Position numbers and translations under genes: made by a program | Source: a bacterium | GTDB taxonomy: Bacteria > Bacillota > Clostridia > Christensenellales > Aristaeellaceae | Length of the DNA stretch: 64,000 bases | Assembly (NCBI GenBank): GCA_004563405.1 | Contig: SFTH01000010.1 | Span: 1-64,000 of the forward strand | Direction: 5' to 3' | Notes under the pieces: model-generated | What the model saw: only the letters and a program-made list of their open reading frames with translations | Database searches by the model: none | What the model was told of the DNA's origin: nothing | Part shown: one piece after another, positions 1 through 9,353 of the stretch | Layout: each line of letters starts with the position of its first letter | How positions within the stretch are numbered: position 1 is the stretch's first letter

Positions 1-144
1 GGCTCGGGCTCGGGTTCCGGCTCGGGCTCGGGTTCCGGCTCGGGCTCGGGTTCCGGCTCGGGCTCGGGTTCCGGCTCGAGCTCGGGTTCCGGCTCCGGAT
101 CGGACGAGGGCTCCGGGTCGGACGAGGGCTCCGGATCAGACGCG
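1..144. repeat. Eight tandem 18-bp repeats encoding PEPEPE and SDPEPS units
   Basis: Five copies of the unit ggctcgggctcgggttcc (positions 1-90, the fifth with one change) are followed by three copies of a related unit starting ggctccggatcgga (91-144). The 18-bp period keeps the reading frame, so copy number can vary without breaking the gene. The array probably continues beyond the left edge. Confidence 0.9.
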
Positions 145-3100
145 GCGGCAGGCTCGGCTGCAGGTTCCGCGACGGATGCGACGGGTTCGGGCGCGGGGCG
201 CATGAAGTACAGCGAGGCGCTCGTGGTGGCGTCGGAATTGTTGAAGTAGGCGGTGATGGTCATGGTGTAGACCATGCCGGGCGTCAGGTTTTCAGAATTC
301 ACGCTCGCGCTGGTGTTGGTGAGGTTCTGGTTGACCATGTCGTTGCCGTTGGAATCCACGATGTGGACGTTGTAGCCGGCCACATCGCCATCCGCGGACC
401 AGCCGAGCTGAATCACATCGTCCCCCACGAGGAACACGGGTGCGGTCACCGTACTGCCGTCGGAGGCAGTCAACTCCATATCTGTCGATCCGAGATTGGG
501 CTGAACGCTCAGCACGGGCGTGCCGGTGACGGGCGCCTCGGTGGGCGTCTGCGTCGGAGTCTCGACCGGGGCTTCGATTACGACCGGCGTTTCTGCGGGC
601 GCTTCGGTGGCCTCGGGCGTGACCGTCTCCTCAGGGGAAGCGGGCACGGTGGGCTCCACGGTGGGCTCGGGCGTGGGATCGGCCTCAACCTTCCGGCGGA
701 AGGAGATGCTCTCCACGGTGGCGTCGTCAATGGTTCCGTTGGTGGGCACGGCGTACACGGTCAGCGTGTATGTCTGGTCCTCGTTGAAGAGGGAGGCTTC
801 GAGGCTCGCGCCGTTGAGCTTCTCTCCGATGGATTCGCTCTGGTCGACGGCGTTGCCCTCCGCGTCGCGGATGACGTAGGCGTAGCCGCTCACGCTGCCG
901 TCGGCGCTCCACTTGAAGGTGAACGTGTCACCGGGGATGCGGTAGACGCCGTCCTCGCGGACGATATTTTCACCCTCGGGCGTGACGATCAGCTTGCCAA
1001 TCGTGCCGATCTCACCGGGTTCAGGATCGAGCGCGATTTCCACGCGCATGAAGCGGATGCTGGAGACGGTGTCCTTGTCGTTTTCGGTGTCCACGGGATG
1101 CGCGGTCACGGTGACGGTGTAGGTGCGGTCCGGATCCAGGCTGGTCAGCGGAATGCTGGCGATGGTCATCTCCACGTTCCGGCTGTCGGTGTAGACGGTG
1201 TTGCGGTCGTCCACAATGGTGACGTCGTAGCTGATCACATCGCCCTCAGCGAACCAGGAGACGGTCACGCCGCCGTCGGTCGCGTCGGTGTCCGCAATGT
1301 GATAGATGCCGTTTTCATACTTGCTGTACGCGCTCAGTTCAATCACGGGCGCGCCGATCTTCTCGGGCTCCTCGTACGCGGGCGCGCTGCTGCTGTACAG
1401 CTCCGCCAGGGTATCGGGGTCGGCCACGCCGGTGGCCTTGAAGCCGATCCTGCGCTGGAAGGACTTCACGGCCTCCGCGGTCGCCTTGTCGAAGTAGCCG
1501 CTGAGCTTGCCGTCGTAGTAGCCCAGCTCCGCCAGGCGGCGCTGGAGATCCTTCACGCGGGCGTTCTCATCGCCGCGCCGCAGGGTGATGTAGCCGCTGT
1601 ATTCCGGCGCATTGCGGGCGAAGAGCTTCTGCTGCATGGCGACGGTGGCGCGGTCGGACTGCGCAAGGCCGATCTCCGCCTGGAAGCGTCGCACGGCTTC
1701 GACGGTGGCGGAATTGTAGCTGCTGCCCACGTCGCCCTCGAGGTAGTAGAGCGCCTTCAGGCGCGCGTTCAGCTCGCGCACGCGGTAGCCGCTGTCGCCC
1801 CGACGCAGCTCAATGTAGCTGGAGCAGGTGCTCGCGGAGGAGGAGAACAGCAGGCGCAGCGTCTCGGAATCGGCCACGCCGGTCATGCGAAGGCCATTTT
1901 CCTCCTGGAACAGCTCCACGGCGCTCTGGGTGCGGGGGCCGAAGATGCCGTCCGCATCGTCCGCCAGATAGCCCAGATCGCGTAGGCGCTGCTGCATTTC
2001 CGTCACGCGCAGGCCGCGATCGCCCCGGGAGAGGGCCTTGTAGGGGTCGTAGGCAGAGAGTCCGCCGGAGAGTATGGTGCGCTGGAGCGCTTCATCGGCC
2101 ACGCCGGTGACGCTCAGGCCCAGATCCGACTGCAGCAGCTTCACGGCGCGCTCGGTGCGCCAGCCGAAGATGCCGTCGATGTAGTAGTCATAGTAGCCCA
2201 GATCGTACAGCGGCTGCTGGATGGCGGAAACCGCGTCGCCGCGGCTGCCCCGGCGCAGCGTGGAGTACTGGGGCGCGGGCTGCAGAAGGTCCCACACGGT
2301 GCTCTCGCCGTTGATGGCGTAGGCGCTGAGCAGCATGAGGCCGGAGGAGCTGTCCTCCACGATCTCGGATGAGAAATCCACGAAGGTGAAAGTGGGCAGG
2401 GCGTTGGAGTCGCTCACCACGCCGTAGACGTTCAACTGTCCGCTGACCGCCTCAATGCGGTAGCCGTCGACGGATTTTCCGCCGCTCATGGCGTAGCTCT
2501 GGGGGGAGGGCAGGGTGGCGAAATTCACGAGCGCGCCGTTCTTCACGTCCACGCTGTACACCACATTGCTGCTCGAGAGCATGAACAGTGCGTTCTGGCT
2601 GGCCGTGAGCTGAAGCTCCATGTCCGCCGAGGGGGTGAGCACGGTGTTCCAGAGCGCGTTGCCGACGTCGTAGCTCTTGAGAATGACAGACGTGCCGCTG
2701 CCGCTGAGGTAGTAGACGGTGTTGCCGATTACGGCCCAGTCCCTGATGCTGGAGTCCACCTGGGTGGGAATGAGCTTGCCGCGTTCCAGCACATAGAGGT
2801 TGCCGGCATCGGTGCAGAAGAGCTCGAAGTTCTCAAAGCTGGCGATTTCGGAAGCGATGTCGCCGCTGTAGGGCACGAACTGTCCGCTCACCGAGTCCTG
2901 TATGTAGGCGCCGGCGCCCTCCACCAGGGTGACGATGACGCCGTTCTGGCTGGGATAGACGCGCTCCAGCGCCTCGGCGGAGCTGTAAACCGTCGCCGTA
3001 TTGCCGTCGTTGAGATCGTAGCGCTTGAGCTGCGTGCGATCGGCGTGGGAGATGTAGTACACGCTGTCCGCGTCCTGGCAGGCGGCGAAGGCGTCGTCGG

Positions 3101-3401
3101 TGATCGTCGCCTCGTCAAAGCCGTCCAGGTTCAGGGCGACGAGCCGCTGGTTTGCACTGCCCTCCGCCTGGTCGAAGAAAAGGATGCGGTAGGGGTCGAT
3201 GGACAGCAGACTGTCCGCCTTGGTGGTGTTTACCGGCTTATCCAGGCCGGAGATGTAGATGTTGCCGCTTCCGTCCAGGAAGGCGGCGAGTTCGCCGTTG
3301 CGTGCGACCATGTCGCCTTGGCCGTTTGTGCCTGAGGCGAGGGCCGGGATGCACAGCAATGACAGAATCAGAATCAATAGAATCGATGCGGTCTTTTTCA
3401 T
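1..3401 (-). CDS. Large secreted peptidoglycan-binding/Fn3-like repeat protein (3' end outside window)
   Basis: Secreted protein of at least 1133 residues, open at the left edge. It begins with a clear signal peptide (KK, a long Ile/Leu core, then PALA) preceded by AAGGAGGG. Residues 25 to about 360 look like beta-propeller or DUF5050-type repeats with many Tyr and short strands. Four peptidoglycan_binding_1 units follow at about residues 378-670, each starting LRRGD or LSRGD and containing LGYY, DGIFG and TxxAVxxFQ; the third is degenerate. About three Fn3-like modules with the signature YxVxxVD...GN come next, split by a Thr/Pro/Glu linker. The visible end is an acidic PEPEPE tail encoded by 18-bp repeats. 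The role is inferred to be a cell-wall-associated surface or sensor protein; no catalytic domain is seen in this part. Confidence 0.75.
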   Translation of the reverse strand, partial: MKKTASILLILILSLLCIPALASGTNGQGDMVARNGELAAFLDGSGNIYISGLDKPVNTTKADSLLSIDPYRILFFDQAEGSANQRLVALNLDGFDEATITDDAFAACQDADSVYYISHADRTQLKRYDLNDGNTATVYSSAEALERVYPSQNGVIVTLVEGAGAYIQDSVSGQFVPYSGDIASEIASFENFELFCTDAGNLYVLERGKLIPTQVDSSIRDWAVIGNTVYYLSGSGTSVILKSYDVGNALWNTVLTPSADMELQLTASQNALFMLSSSNVVYSVDVKNGALVNFATLPSPQSYAMSGGKSVDGYRIEAVSGQLNVYGVVSDSNALPTFTFVDFSSEIVEDSSSGLMLLSAYAINGESTVWDLLQPAPQYSTLRRGSRGDAVSAIQQPLYDLGYYDYYIDGIFGWRTERAVKLLQSDLGLSVTGVADEALQRTILSGGLSAYDPYKALSRGDRGLRVTEMQQRLRDLGYLADDADGIFGPRTQSAVELFQEENGLRMTGVADSETLRLLFSSSASTCSSYIELRRGDSGYRVRELNARLKALYYLEGDVGSSYNSATVEAVRRFQAEIGLAQSDRATVAMQQKLFARNAPEYSGYITLRRGDENARVKDLQRRLAELGYYDGKLSGYFDKATAEAVKSFQRRIGFKATGVADPDTLAELYSSSAPAYEEPEKIGAPVIELSAYSKYENGIYHIADTDATDGGVTVSWFAEGDVISYDVTIVDDRNTVYTDSRNVEMTIASIPLTSLDPDRTYTVTVTAHPVDTENDKDTVSSIRFMRVEIALDPEPGEIGTIGKLIVTPEGENIVREDGVYRIPGDTFTFKWSADGSVSGYAYVIRDAEGNAVDQSESIGEKLNGASLEASLFNEDQTYTLTVYAVPTNGTIDDATVESISFRRKVEADPTPEPTVEPTVPASPEETVTPEATEAPAETPVVIEAPVETPTQTPTEAPVTGTPVLSVQPNLGSTDMELTASDGSTVTAPVFLVGDDVIQLGWSADGDVAGYNVHIVDSNGNDMVNQNLTNTSASVNSENLTPGMVYTMTITAYFNNSDATTSASLYFMRPAPEPVASVAEPAAEPAAASDPEPSSDPEPSSDPEPEPELEPEPEPEPEPEPEPEPEPEPEPEPE

Positions 3402-3585
3402 GTGATTCCCTCCTTGCTTGACCTGATGTCTCTTTGACGCAAAAAATAGGAATTGGTTTCAAAATGTGGGAATTTTACAATTGGAAATCTTTTCCAGCCC
3501 TTTTTTCGATGCAGAGAAGGAAAAACCCTGTCTGTGTCGAAAATTTAAGCGGGTATACACACAGAGGAAATAGGGGGAAAGACCA

Positions 3586-4590
3586 ATGAAGAAATTGCTT
3601 GCGATTCTTTTGAGCGCGCTGATGCTCCTGAGCGCCTTTGCGGCGGCGGAGGGCGGAAGCGTGACGCTCGGCAACGTGCAGGTTTCGGCCAACGGCGAAA
3701 TGCTGCTGGACCTGAGCGGGCTGGAACTGGTGCTGGCGGCCGCGGAGAGCGACGCCGGACTGGGTCTGCGCCTCGCGCTGAACTATGGTGCGGGCAGCGC
3801 GGACGAGGCGGTCGTCTGGCTGGGCGGCACGGAGCTGGCGCTGAAGGCCAGTTTCCTCTCAGACGCGTATTTCATGGACGTCGGCGCGCTTGCGGGCGAA
3901 GTGGAGGAGGGCTTCTCTCCGGAGGTTGTGGAGGATGTGGCGAGTCAGCTTTCGGAGGAGGACGTGGCGGCGGCGCAGGCCATTGTGGCTGCGGCGGCGG
4001 AGGTCCTTCAGGCGGGCGTGACCGACGGCGGCGAGGCGGAGATTGACGGCGCACGCTACGCGGTGACCGAGGTCGACATTCCCGAAGCGGAGACGGAAAA
4101 GGTGATGGATGCGGTGTTCGCGCTGCTGGACAACCATCCCGAGCTCCTGGAGGACAGCGAGTTCTCCAGCTTTGGCGAGCTGCGGCAGGCCGTGGATCCC
4201 CGGCTGAGCGCAGCGGGAAGAATCTGCACGGGCGAAGCGGGTACGCTGGTGGATTTGACGCTCAAAGTCGCCACGAATCTGCTCCCGGAGCCGGTGTCGC
4301 TGGGGCTGTATCTGGATCAGAAGGCGGGCGAGGTTGAGGGCGAGCGGCGGGCGCACATCGAGCTTTCGCTCGGCGCGGCGGGCCAAAGCGGAACCCTGGC
4401 GCTGGATGTGACCCTCGCGAAGGACAACGGCGCGTGGATTCCCGCGCAGATCGGGGACGCGATGGACGTGCTGGACGTGGCGAACGATTCCGCGCAGCAG
4501 CAGAAGCTCATGCGCGAGGCGAGCGCGTTTGCGATGCGGCTGCTGTCCAATGTGACTTACATTTTGCAGCAGAACGCCGCTGCGGCCTGA
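3586..4590 (+). CDS. Secreted acidic protein of unknown function
   Basis: The 334-residue product starts with a typical signal peptide (MKKLLAILLSALMLL, then AFAAAEGG) after the RBS AGGGGGAA. There is no lipobox Cys. The mature part is rich in Ala, Glu, Leu and Val, with alternating hydrophobic strands that suggest a beta-rich fold and an Ala-rich helix near residues 125-150. I do not recognise a family. It is transcribed divergently from the large surface protein and ends at a strong terminator, so it is probably monocistronic. Export is well supported; function is unknown. Confidence 0.7.
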   Translation: MKKLLAILLSALMLLSAFAAAEGGSVTLGNVQVSANGEMLLDLSGLELVLAAAESDAGLGLRLALNYGAGSADEAVVWLGGTELALKASFLSDAYFMDVGALAGEVEEGFSPEVVEDVASQLSEEDVAAAQAIVAAAAEVLQAGVTDGGEAEIDGARYAVTEVDIPEAETEKVMDAVFALLDNHPELLEDSEFSSFGELRQAVDPRLSAAGRICTGEAGTLVDLTLKVATNLLPEPVSLGLYLDQKAGEVEGERRAHIELSLGAAGQSGTLALDVTLAKDNGAWIPAQIGDAMDVLDVANDSAQQQKLMREASAFAMRLLSNVTYILQQNAAAA

Positions 4591-4615
4591 GTCAGCGCTG
4601 CTGGGCCGGACATTT

Positions 4616-4650
4616 CAGACCGCCGTCTGTTCTCTGGACGGCGGTCTTTT
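4616..4650 (+). terminator. Rho-independent terminator after the secreted protein gene
   Basis: An 11-bp GC-rich stem (AGACCGCCGTC paired with GACGGCGGTCT) with a 9-nt loop is followed by TTTT. It lies 26 bp past the stop codon at 4590. Confidence 0.85.
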
Positions 4651-4721
4651 CACGCACTTTGCCGGATGCGGGCGCGGCGCCCGGATGAACCGGCTTCGCA
4701 ATCGGGAGCGGAGGAACAGAC

Positions 4722-6884
4722 ATGAGAATTGAAGAGACTCTGGCGCGGGAGCTGGGAATCTCCCAGGCGCAGGCGCGTGGCGCGGTGGCGCTGCTGGACG
4801 AGGGCAAGACTGTGCCCTTCATTGCCCGCTACCGCAAGGAACAGACCGGCTCGCTGGACGATCAGACCCTGCGCGCGCTGGAGACGCGTCTGGGCGCGCT
4901 GCGGGGACTGGAGAAGCGCGCTGCGGAAATTCGCGCGGCGCTGGATGCACAGGGCGCGCTGACGAAGGAGCTCTCTGCGGGGCTGGACGCGGCGTCGAGC
5001 CTTGCGGAGCTGGAGGACCTATACCGCCCCTTCCGGCCGAAGCGGCGAACCCGCGCCTCCGTCGCCCGGGAGCGGGGGTTGGAGCCGCTGGCGGCGCAGC
5101 TGCTGCTCCAGCGGCGGGACGCATCGCCGGGGCGCATGGCGGCGCAATTCCTGGGCGCGGAGCTTCCCGATGTGGAGGCCGTCCTCGCCGGCGCGCGGGA
5201 CATCCTGGCGGAGCAGTTCGCCAACGATGCATCTCTTCGCGGCGCGCTGCGGGAGCAGAACCGTCGGACGGCGCGCATGGAGACCCGCGCCGCGAAGGAG
5301 GGGGACAGCGTCTACCGGATGTACTATGACTTCTCGGAGCCGCTGCGCAGCCTGCCTGCGCACCGCATTCTGGCCGTGAACCGTGGCGAGCGGGAGGGCT
5401 GGTTGAGGGTCTCGGTGCAGATGGACGGGGCCGCGGCGGAGCGGGAGCTCTTCCGGCGCTTTGTGCGGGGAGACGGCGAATGTGCGCGTCAGGTGCGCCT
5501 CGCCGCTCAGGATGCGTGGCAGCGGCTGATTGCGCCTGCGCTGGAGCGGGAGCTGCGCAGGGAACTGACGGAGCGCGCGGAGGAGGCGGGCGTCCGGGAA
5601 TTCAGTCGCAACCTGCGCCAGCTTCTGATGCAGCCGCCGGTGAAGGGGCGCGTGACGCTGGGCGTCGATCCGGGCTATCGAACGGGTTGCAAGCTGGCCG
5701 TGGTGGATGCGGGCGGAAAGGTGCTGGACGCTGGCGTGGCCTACTTTACGCTACCGGCCCATGAAAAGCAGCGCGCTCGGGCGGAGGAGACGCTGCGCGG
5801 AATGATCGGGGACTACGGCGTGACGGCCGTCGCCATTGGAAACGGAACCGCATCCCGGGAGAGCGAGGCGTTCATTGCGAAGCTGCTGCGCACACTCCCG
5901 GAGCGCGTGGAATACGCGGTGGTGAACGAGGCGGGCGCGTCGGTCTATTCGGCTTCGGCGCTGGGGGCGAAGGAACTGCCGGAGCTGGACGTGACCCTGC
6001 GCGGCGCGGTGGCAATCGCCCGCCGCCTGCAGGATCCGCTGGCGGAGCTGGTGAAGATCGACCCGAAGTCCATCGGCGTGGGGCAGTACCAGCACGATCT
6101 GAAGGACGCGCAGCTGGGCGCGGCGTTGGACGGCGTGGTGGAGAGCTGCGTGAGCGCCGTGGGCGTGGAGCTCTCCACGGCCTCCGCAGCGCTGCTGGAG
6201 CATGTGGCGGGCATCGGGCCGCAGCTGGCGAAGAACATCGTGGAATACCGGGAGGCCCACGGCTTTTCCAGCCGGGCGGAGCTCAAAAAGGTACCCAAGC
6301 TGGGGCCGAGGGCCTTCGAACAGTGCGCGGGCTTTCTGCGGCTGCGGGACGGCGCGCAGCCGCTGGACGCGTCGGGCGTGCATCCGGAATCCTATGCTGC
6401 GGCGCGGACGGTCATGGAGCGGCTGGGCTGCGGTGCGGAAAAGCTGCGCGGCGGCGCGCCCCGGGCGCTGCTCCAGAGGGCGGCGGAGTATGGCGAGGCG
6501 CGGCTGGCGGAGGAGGCAGGCGTGGGCCTGCCCACGCTGCGGGACATCCTGCGGGAGCTGGTGCAGCCGGGCCGGGATCCCCGGGAGGATCTGCCGCCGG
6601 TGCTGCTGCGCAGCGACGTGCTCTCCATGGAGGATCTGCGCCCGGGGATGGAGCTACAGGGCACGGTGCGCAACGTGATCGACTTCGGTGCGTTCGTGGA
6701 CATCGGTGTGCATCAGGATGCGCTGGTGCACATCTCCCGCATGGCGCGGCGCTTCATTCGCCACCCCAGCGAGGTTGTGAAGCTGGGCGACGTGGTGCGG
6801 GTGTGGGTGCTGGATGTGGACGCGCAGCGCGGACGGATCTCCCTGACGATGCTGCCGCCGGAGGGTGCGAGCGATTCTGTGTGA
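4722..6884 (+). CDS. tex: Tex-family RNA-binding transcription accessory protein
   Basis: The 720-residue protein matches the usual Tex length and order. There is an N-terminal helical Tex domain (residues 1-190), a YqgF/RNase H-like domain with GVDPGYRTGCK near 310, helix-hairpin-helix repeats near 485-560 (HVAGIGPQLAKNIV and VPKLGPRAFEQ), and a C-terminal S1 RNA-binding domain (about 640-715) with FGAFVDIG and DALVHIS. Tex binds nucleic acid and affects transcription and RNA turnover in the cytoplasm. The ATG follows GGAGG. It stands alone and shares a bidirectional terminator with the convergent sugar isomerase gene. Confidence 0.95.
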   Translation: MRIEETLARELGISQAQARGAVALLDEGKTVPFIARYRKEQTGSLDDQTLRALETRLGALRGLEKRAAEIRAALDAQGALTKELSAGLDAASSLAELEDLYRPFRPKRRTRASVARERGLEPLAAQLLLQRRDASPGRMAAQFLGAELPDVEAVLAGARDILAEQFANDASLRGALREQNRRTARMETRAAKEGDSVYRMYYDFSEPLRSLPAHRILAVNRGEREGWLRVSVQMDGAAAERELFRRFVRGDGECARQVRLAAQDAWQRLIAPALERELRRELTERAEEAGVREFSRNLRQLLMQPPVKGRVTLGVDPGYRTGCKLAVVDAGGKVLDAGVAYFTLPAHEKQRARAEETLRGMIGDYGVTAVAIGNGTASRESEAFIAKLLRTLPERVEYAVVNEAGASVYSASALGAKELPELDVTLRGAVAIARRLQDPLAELVKIDPKSIGVGQYQHDLKDAQLGAALDGVVESCVSAVGVELSTASAALLEHVAGIGPQLAKNIVEYREAHGFSSRAELKKVPKLGPRAFEQCAGFLRLRDGAQPLDASGVHPESYAAARTVMERLGCGAEKLRGGAPRALLQRAAEYGEARLAEEAGVGLPTLRDILRELVQPGRDPREDLPPVLLRSDVLSMEDLRPGMELQGTVRNVIDFGAFVDIGVHQDALVHISRMARRFIRHPSEVVKLGDVVRVWVLDVDAQRGRISLTMLPPEGASDSV

Positions 6885-6950
6885 ACGCGATTCAAAAGGC
6901 GTTGGAGAGGGACAACTGCGGCCGGGCAGAGCCTGATGTGAATACAAAAG

Positions 6951-6984
6951 AAACCCCGGAGCCTGTGCGTCGGCTCCGGGGTTT
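6951..6984. terminator. Bidirectional terminator between tex and the sugar operon
   Basis: A perfect 13-bp stem AAACCCCGGAGCC / GGCTCCGGGGTTT with an 8-nt loop sits in the gap between two convergent genes. The A/T ends of the stem allow it to act on both strands. Confidence 0.8.
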
Positions 6985-6997
6985 GTGCGCCCTGGAT

Positions 6998-7831
6998 TTA
7001 CAGTTCCAGTATCCGCTGGAGGGAGAGGCGGGCGTTGATGATGGACTGATAGGGGAAGCGCTTGTAGTTGGGCAGGAATTCCACGGTGGCCCACTTGTCG
7101 TAGCCCACCTTTCTGACCGCGCGCATGACGGCCTCGAAGTCCACGTCGCCCTCGAAGAGATCCACAAACATGCCCAGACCGGCTTGCTCGAAGCGCGCGT
7201 CGCAGAAGTGGAGGCGCTTGATGCGCGCGCCGAGAATTTCGATCCACTGATCGGGATAGCCGATGTAGATGATGTTGCCCACGTCGAAGTATGCGCCCAC
7301 ATAGTCGGAGTTGATCTCGTCCAGGAAGCGGCGCAGCTCGACGGGGGAGAGCAGGAACTTGTTCCAGACGTTTTCCACCGCGAGGCTCACGCCTGCGCTC
7401 TCGGCGAAGGGCGCCAGTGCGGCGAGGCGCTTCTGGGCGTTGTCGTAGGCCTCGTCGTATCGCACGATGCCGGGGGCGAAGGGCGTTCCCACCCAGCCCG
7501 GCACGATGAGCACCGCGTCCGCACCGAAGGCGTGGGCGGCCTCCACCTGCTTTTTGGCGATGTCCGACGCATAGGCGGCCTCGGCCTCGTCATGTCCCGC
7601 CAGGTTGTGTTCCCACATGTTCCATGCGCCTACGGAGCAGATTTCCAGCCCCATGTCATTGGCCATGCGGCGAATCTGCTGCAGCTCGCGCTCCGTGGTC
7701 TTCATGTTCAGCTCGCCGGTTTCGCTGATGCAGAGCTCCACGCCGTCATAGCCGGCCTTCTTTGCCTGCTCGCAGGCCTCGCGCAGGTTGACGTTCTGAT
7801 CAAAGGTGTAAAAACTGACCGCAGTCTTCAT
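6998..7831 (-). CDS. Sugar phosphate isomerase/epimerase (AP endonuclease family 2-like TIM barrel)
   Basis: The 277-residue protein has the xylose-isomerase-like TIM-barrel pattern: GYDGVELC in the first strand, VENVWNKF near 160 (metal-ligand Glu in strand 5), GAYFDVGN near 188, KRLHFCDAR near 220, and WATVEFLP near 255. These enzymes interconvert ketoses or their phosphates, for example hydroxypyruvate, ribulose 5-phosphate or inositol intermediates. It is the last gene of the ABC-transporter operon, separated from the permease by a hairpin followed by a T-rich stretch that may lower its expression. The RBS is GGGAGG. The exact substrate cannot be read from the sequence. Confidence 0.85.
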   Translation of the reverse strand: MKTAVSFYTFDQNVNLREACEQAKKAGYDGVELCISETGELNMKTTERELQQIRRMANDMGLEICSVGAWNMWEHNLAGHDEAEAAYASDIAKKQVEAAHAFGADAVLIVPGWVGTPFAPGIVRYDEAYDNAQKRLAALAPFAESAGVSLAVENVWNKFLLSPVELRRFLDEINSDYVGAYFDVGNIIYIGYPDQWIEILGARIKRLHFCDARFEQAGLGMFVDLFEGDVDFEAVMRAVRKVGYDKWATVEFLPNYKRFPYQSIINARLSLQRILEL

Positions 7832-7856
7832 GACGTTGTCCTCCCGTATTCATTTG

Positions 7857-7891
7857 AAATAAACCCCTGCCGGAATGCTTCGCGGCAGGGG
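7857..7891 (-). terminator. Terminator or attenuator between permease and isomerase genes
   Basis: On the minus strand, a 9-bp stem CCCCTGCCG/CGGCAGGGG is followed by TTTATTT. It lies inside the operon, so it probably causes partial termination and lowers the downstream isomerase. Confidence 0.65.
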
Positions 7892-7909
7892 CGAGGGTTC
7901 GCTTATCGC

Positions 7910-9322
7910 TTACTGCTTCTTGCGAAGGTTGTCGATGTTGGAGAGCACCACAGCCGCGACGATGATCGCGCCGGAGATGACGACCTTCACATAGGCGTCC
8001 ACGCCCAGAATGTCCAGGGCGTTGGAGATGATGCCGGTGAGCAGGCAGCCCAGGAAGGCGCCGAACACCGTGCCGCGGCCGCCCTCGAAGGTCACGCCGC
8101 CGATGATGGCCGCGACCAGCGCGTCCGTCTCATAGCCGCTGCCGGCGGTGGCGGTGATGGAGTTCAGGCGCGCGCCGAGGATCAGCGCGGCCAGGCTGAC
8201 GATCAGGCCGCCGATGCCGTAGGTGATGATCTTGTAGAGATCCACGTTGATGCCGGAGAGGAAGGCGTTCTTCTCGTTTCCGCCGATGGCCACGATGCGA
8301 CGGCCAAACTTGGTCTTGTTCAGCAGGAAGTACATCAGCACCACGATGGCCAGCATGAAGATGACCATCAGCGGCAGGAAGTTGTACAGCTGAATCTTGC
8401 GCATGAACTCAAGCTTTTCCTTGAACTGGAGGAAGGAGCCGCCGCAGATCAGCAGGGCGATGCCGTAGAAAATCTGGCTGGTACCCAGGGTGATGATCAG
8501 CGGGATGCAACGGGACTTGGAGATGATGACGCCGTTGAACAGGCCGCAGAGCAGGCCCACGCCCATGCCGCACAGCACGGCGACGAACAGGCTCTGGCCC
8601 GACATGAGCACCGTGGCGACCACAACGCCGATCAGCGCCATCATATTGCCGATGGAGAGGTCGATGCCGCCGGAGATCAGCAGCATGGCCTGAACCATGG
8701 TCAGGATGCCCAGAACGGAGATCTGCTGGAAGATGGCGATGACGTTGGTGAGCTTGACAAACTTCGGGTTGATGCAGCCGACCACGACCACCAGCAGGAC
8801 GATGACAATGATCAGCAGCACGCGCTGGTCCCGGAGCATGCCCCGGAGGCGCTGCGCGCTGAAGGAAGCGGCTCTGGCCTGAACGGGACGGCCGATGCAG
8901 GTGAGCACGACGCCCGCAGCCAGCAGCGCCAGCGCGACCGCGAGCAGCGGCACCCAAGCGCCGGCGAGCACTTCGCCGAAGCTGCCCTCCGTGCCGCTGG
9001 CGGCGATTTCCTGGGCTTCCGCCTTGATCTGTTCGATCTCGGCCTCGTCCTTGACCTTGGAGAACTTCTTGTAGCCGTGATTGACCGCCGCGGTATCTTG
9101 AGCGGCGAGGAGCAGCGCGGCGTCATGCACCTGATCGCGCACCGCATCGTCGTCGATTGCCTCAAAGGACGCATAGCCGGCCTCGACGGCCAGATCGTCC
9201 ACATAGGGGCTGACGGCGTTCCAGTTGGAGCGTTCGATGTTTTCCCCGACCGTCGCCAGCACGAACAGCGCGACTCCGACCAGGATCAAAAGAGTGCGCA
9301 ATACCTTGAGGGTCTTCTTCAT
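7910..9322 (-). CDS. Monosaccharide ABC transporter permease (RbsC family) with N-terminal extension
   Basis: The 470-residue inner-membrane permease has a C-terminal part (about residues 160-465) showing the RbsC/BPD_transp_2 pattern, including GGIDLSIGN near 217, TLGTSQIFYGIA near 282, GGNEKNAFLSGIN near 347, and the conserved tail with GGVTFEGGRGT. It is about 140 residues longer than a standard RbsC. The extra part is one membrane span (residues 8-27), a charged segment of about 90 residues predicted to lie outside, and a second span (about 118-140). It pairs with the ATPase gene immediately upstream. The sugar transported is unknown. Confidence 0.9.
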   Translation of the reverse strand: MKKTLKVLRTLLILVGVALFVLATVGENIERSNWNAVSPYVDDLAVEAGYASFEAIDDDAVRDQVHDAALLLAAQDTAAVNHGYKKFSKVKDEAEIEQIKAEAQEIAASGTEGSFGEVLAGAWVPLLAVALALLAAGVVLTCIGRPVQARAASFSAQRLRGMLRDQRVLLIIVIVLLVVVVGCINPKFVKLTNVIAIFQQISVLGILTMVQAMLLISGGIDLSIGNMMALIGVVVATVLMSGQSLFVAVLCGMGVGLLCGLFNGVIISKSRCIPLIITLGTSQIFYGIALLICGGSFLQFKEKLEFMRKIQLYNFLPLMVIFMLAIVVLMYFLLNKTKFGRRIVAIGGNEKNAFLSGINVDLYKIITYGIGGLIVSLAALILGARLNSITATAGSGYETDALVAAIIGGVTFEGGRGTVFGAFLGCLLTGIISNALDILGVDAYVKVVISGAIIVAAVVLSNIDNLRKKQ

Positions 9323-9353
9323 GAGTATCCAGATCCTTTCCTTATCCGCCGGC

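Noticed and set aside
363..1985. Plus-strand open frame of 540 codons
   Set aside because: It lies entirely opposite the large surface-protein gene. GC-rich codons suppress stops on the antisense strand, and the translation has no domain, RBS or sensible composition.
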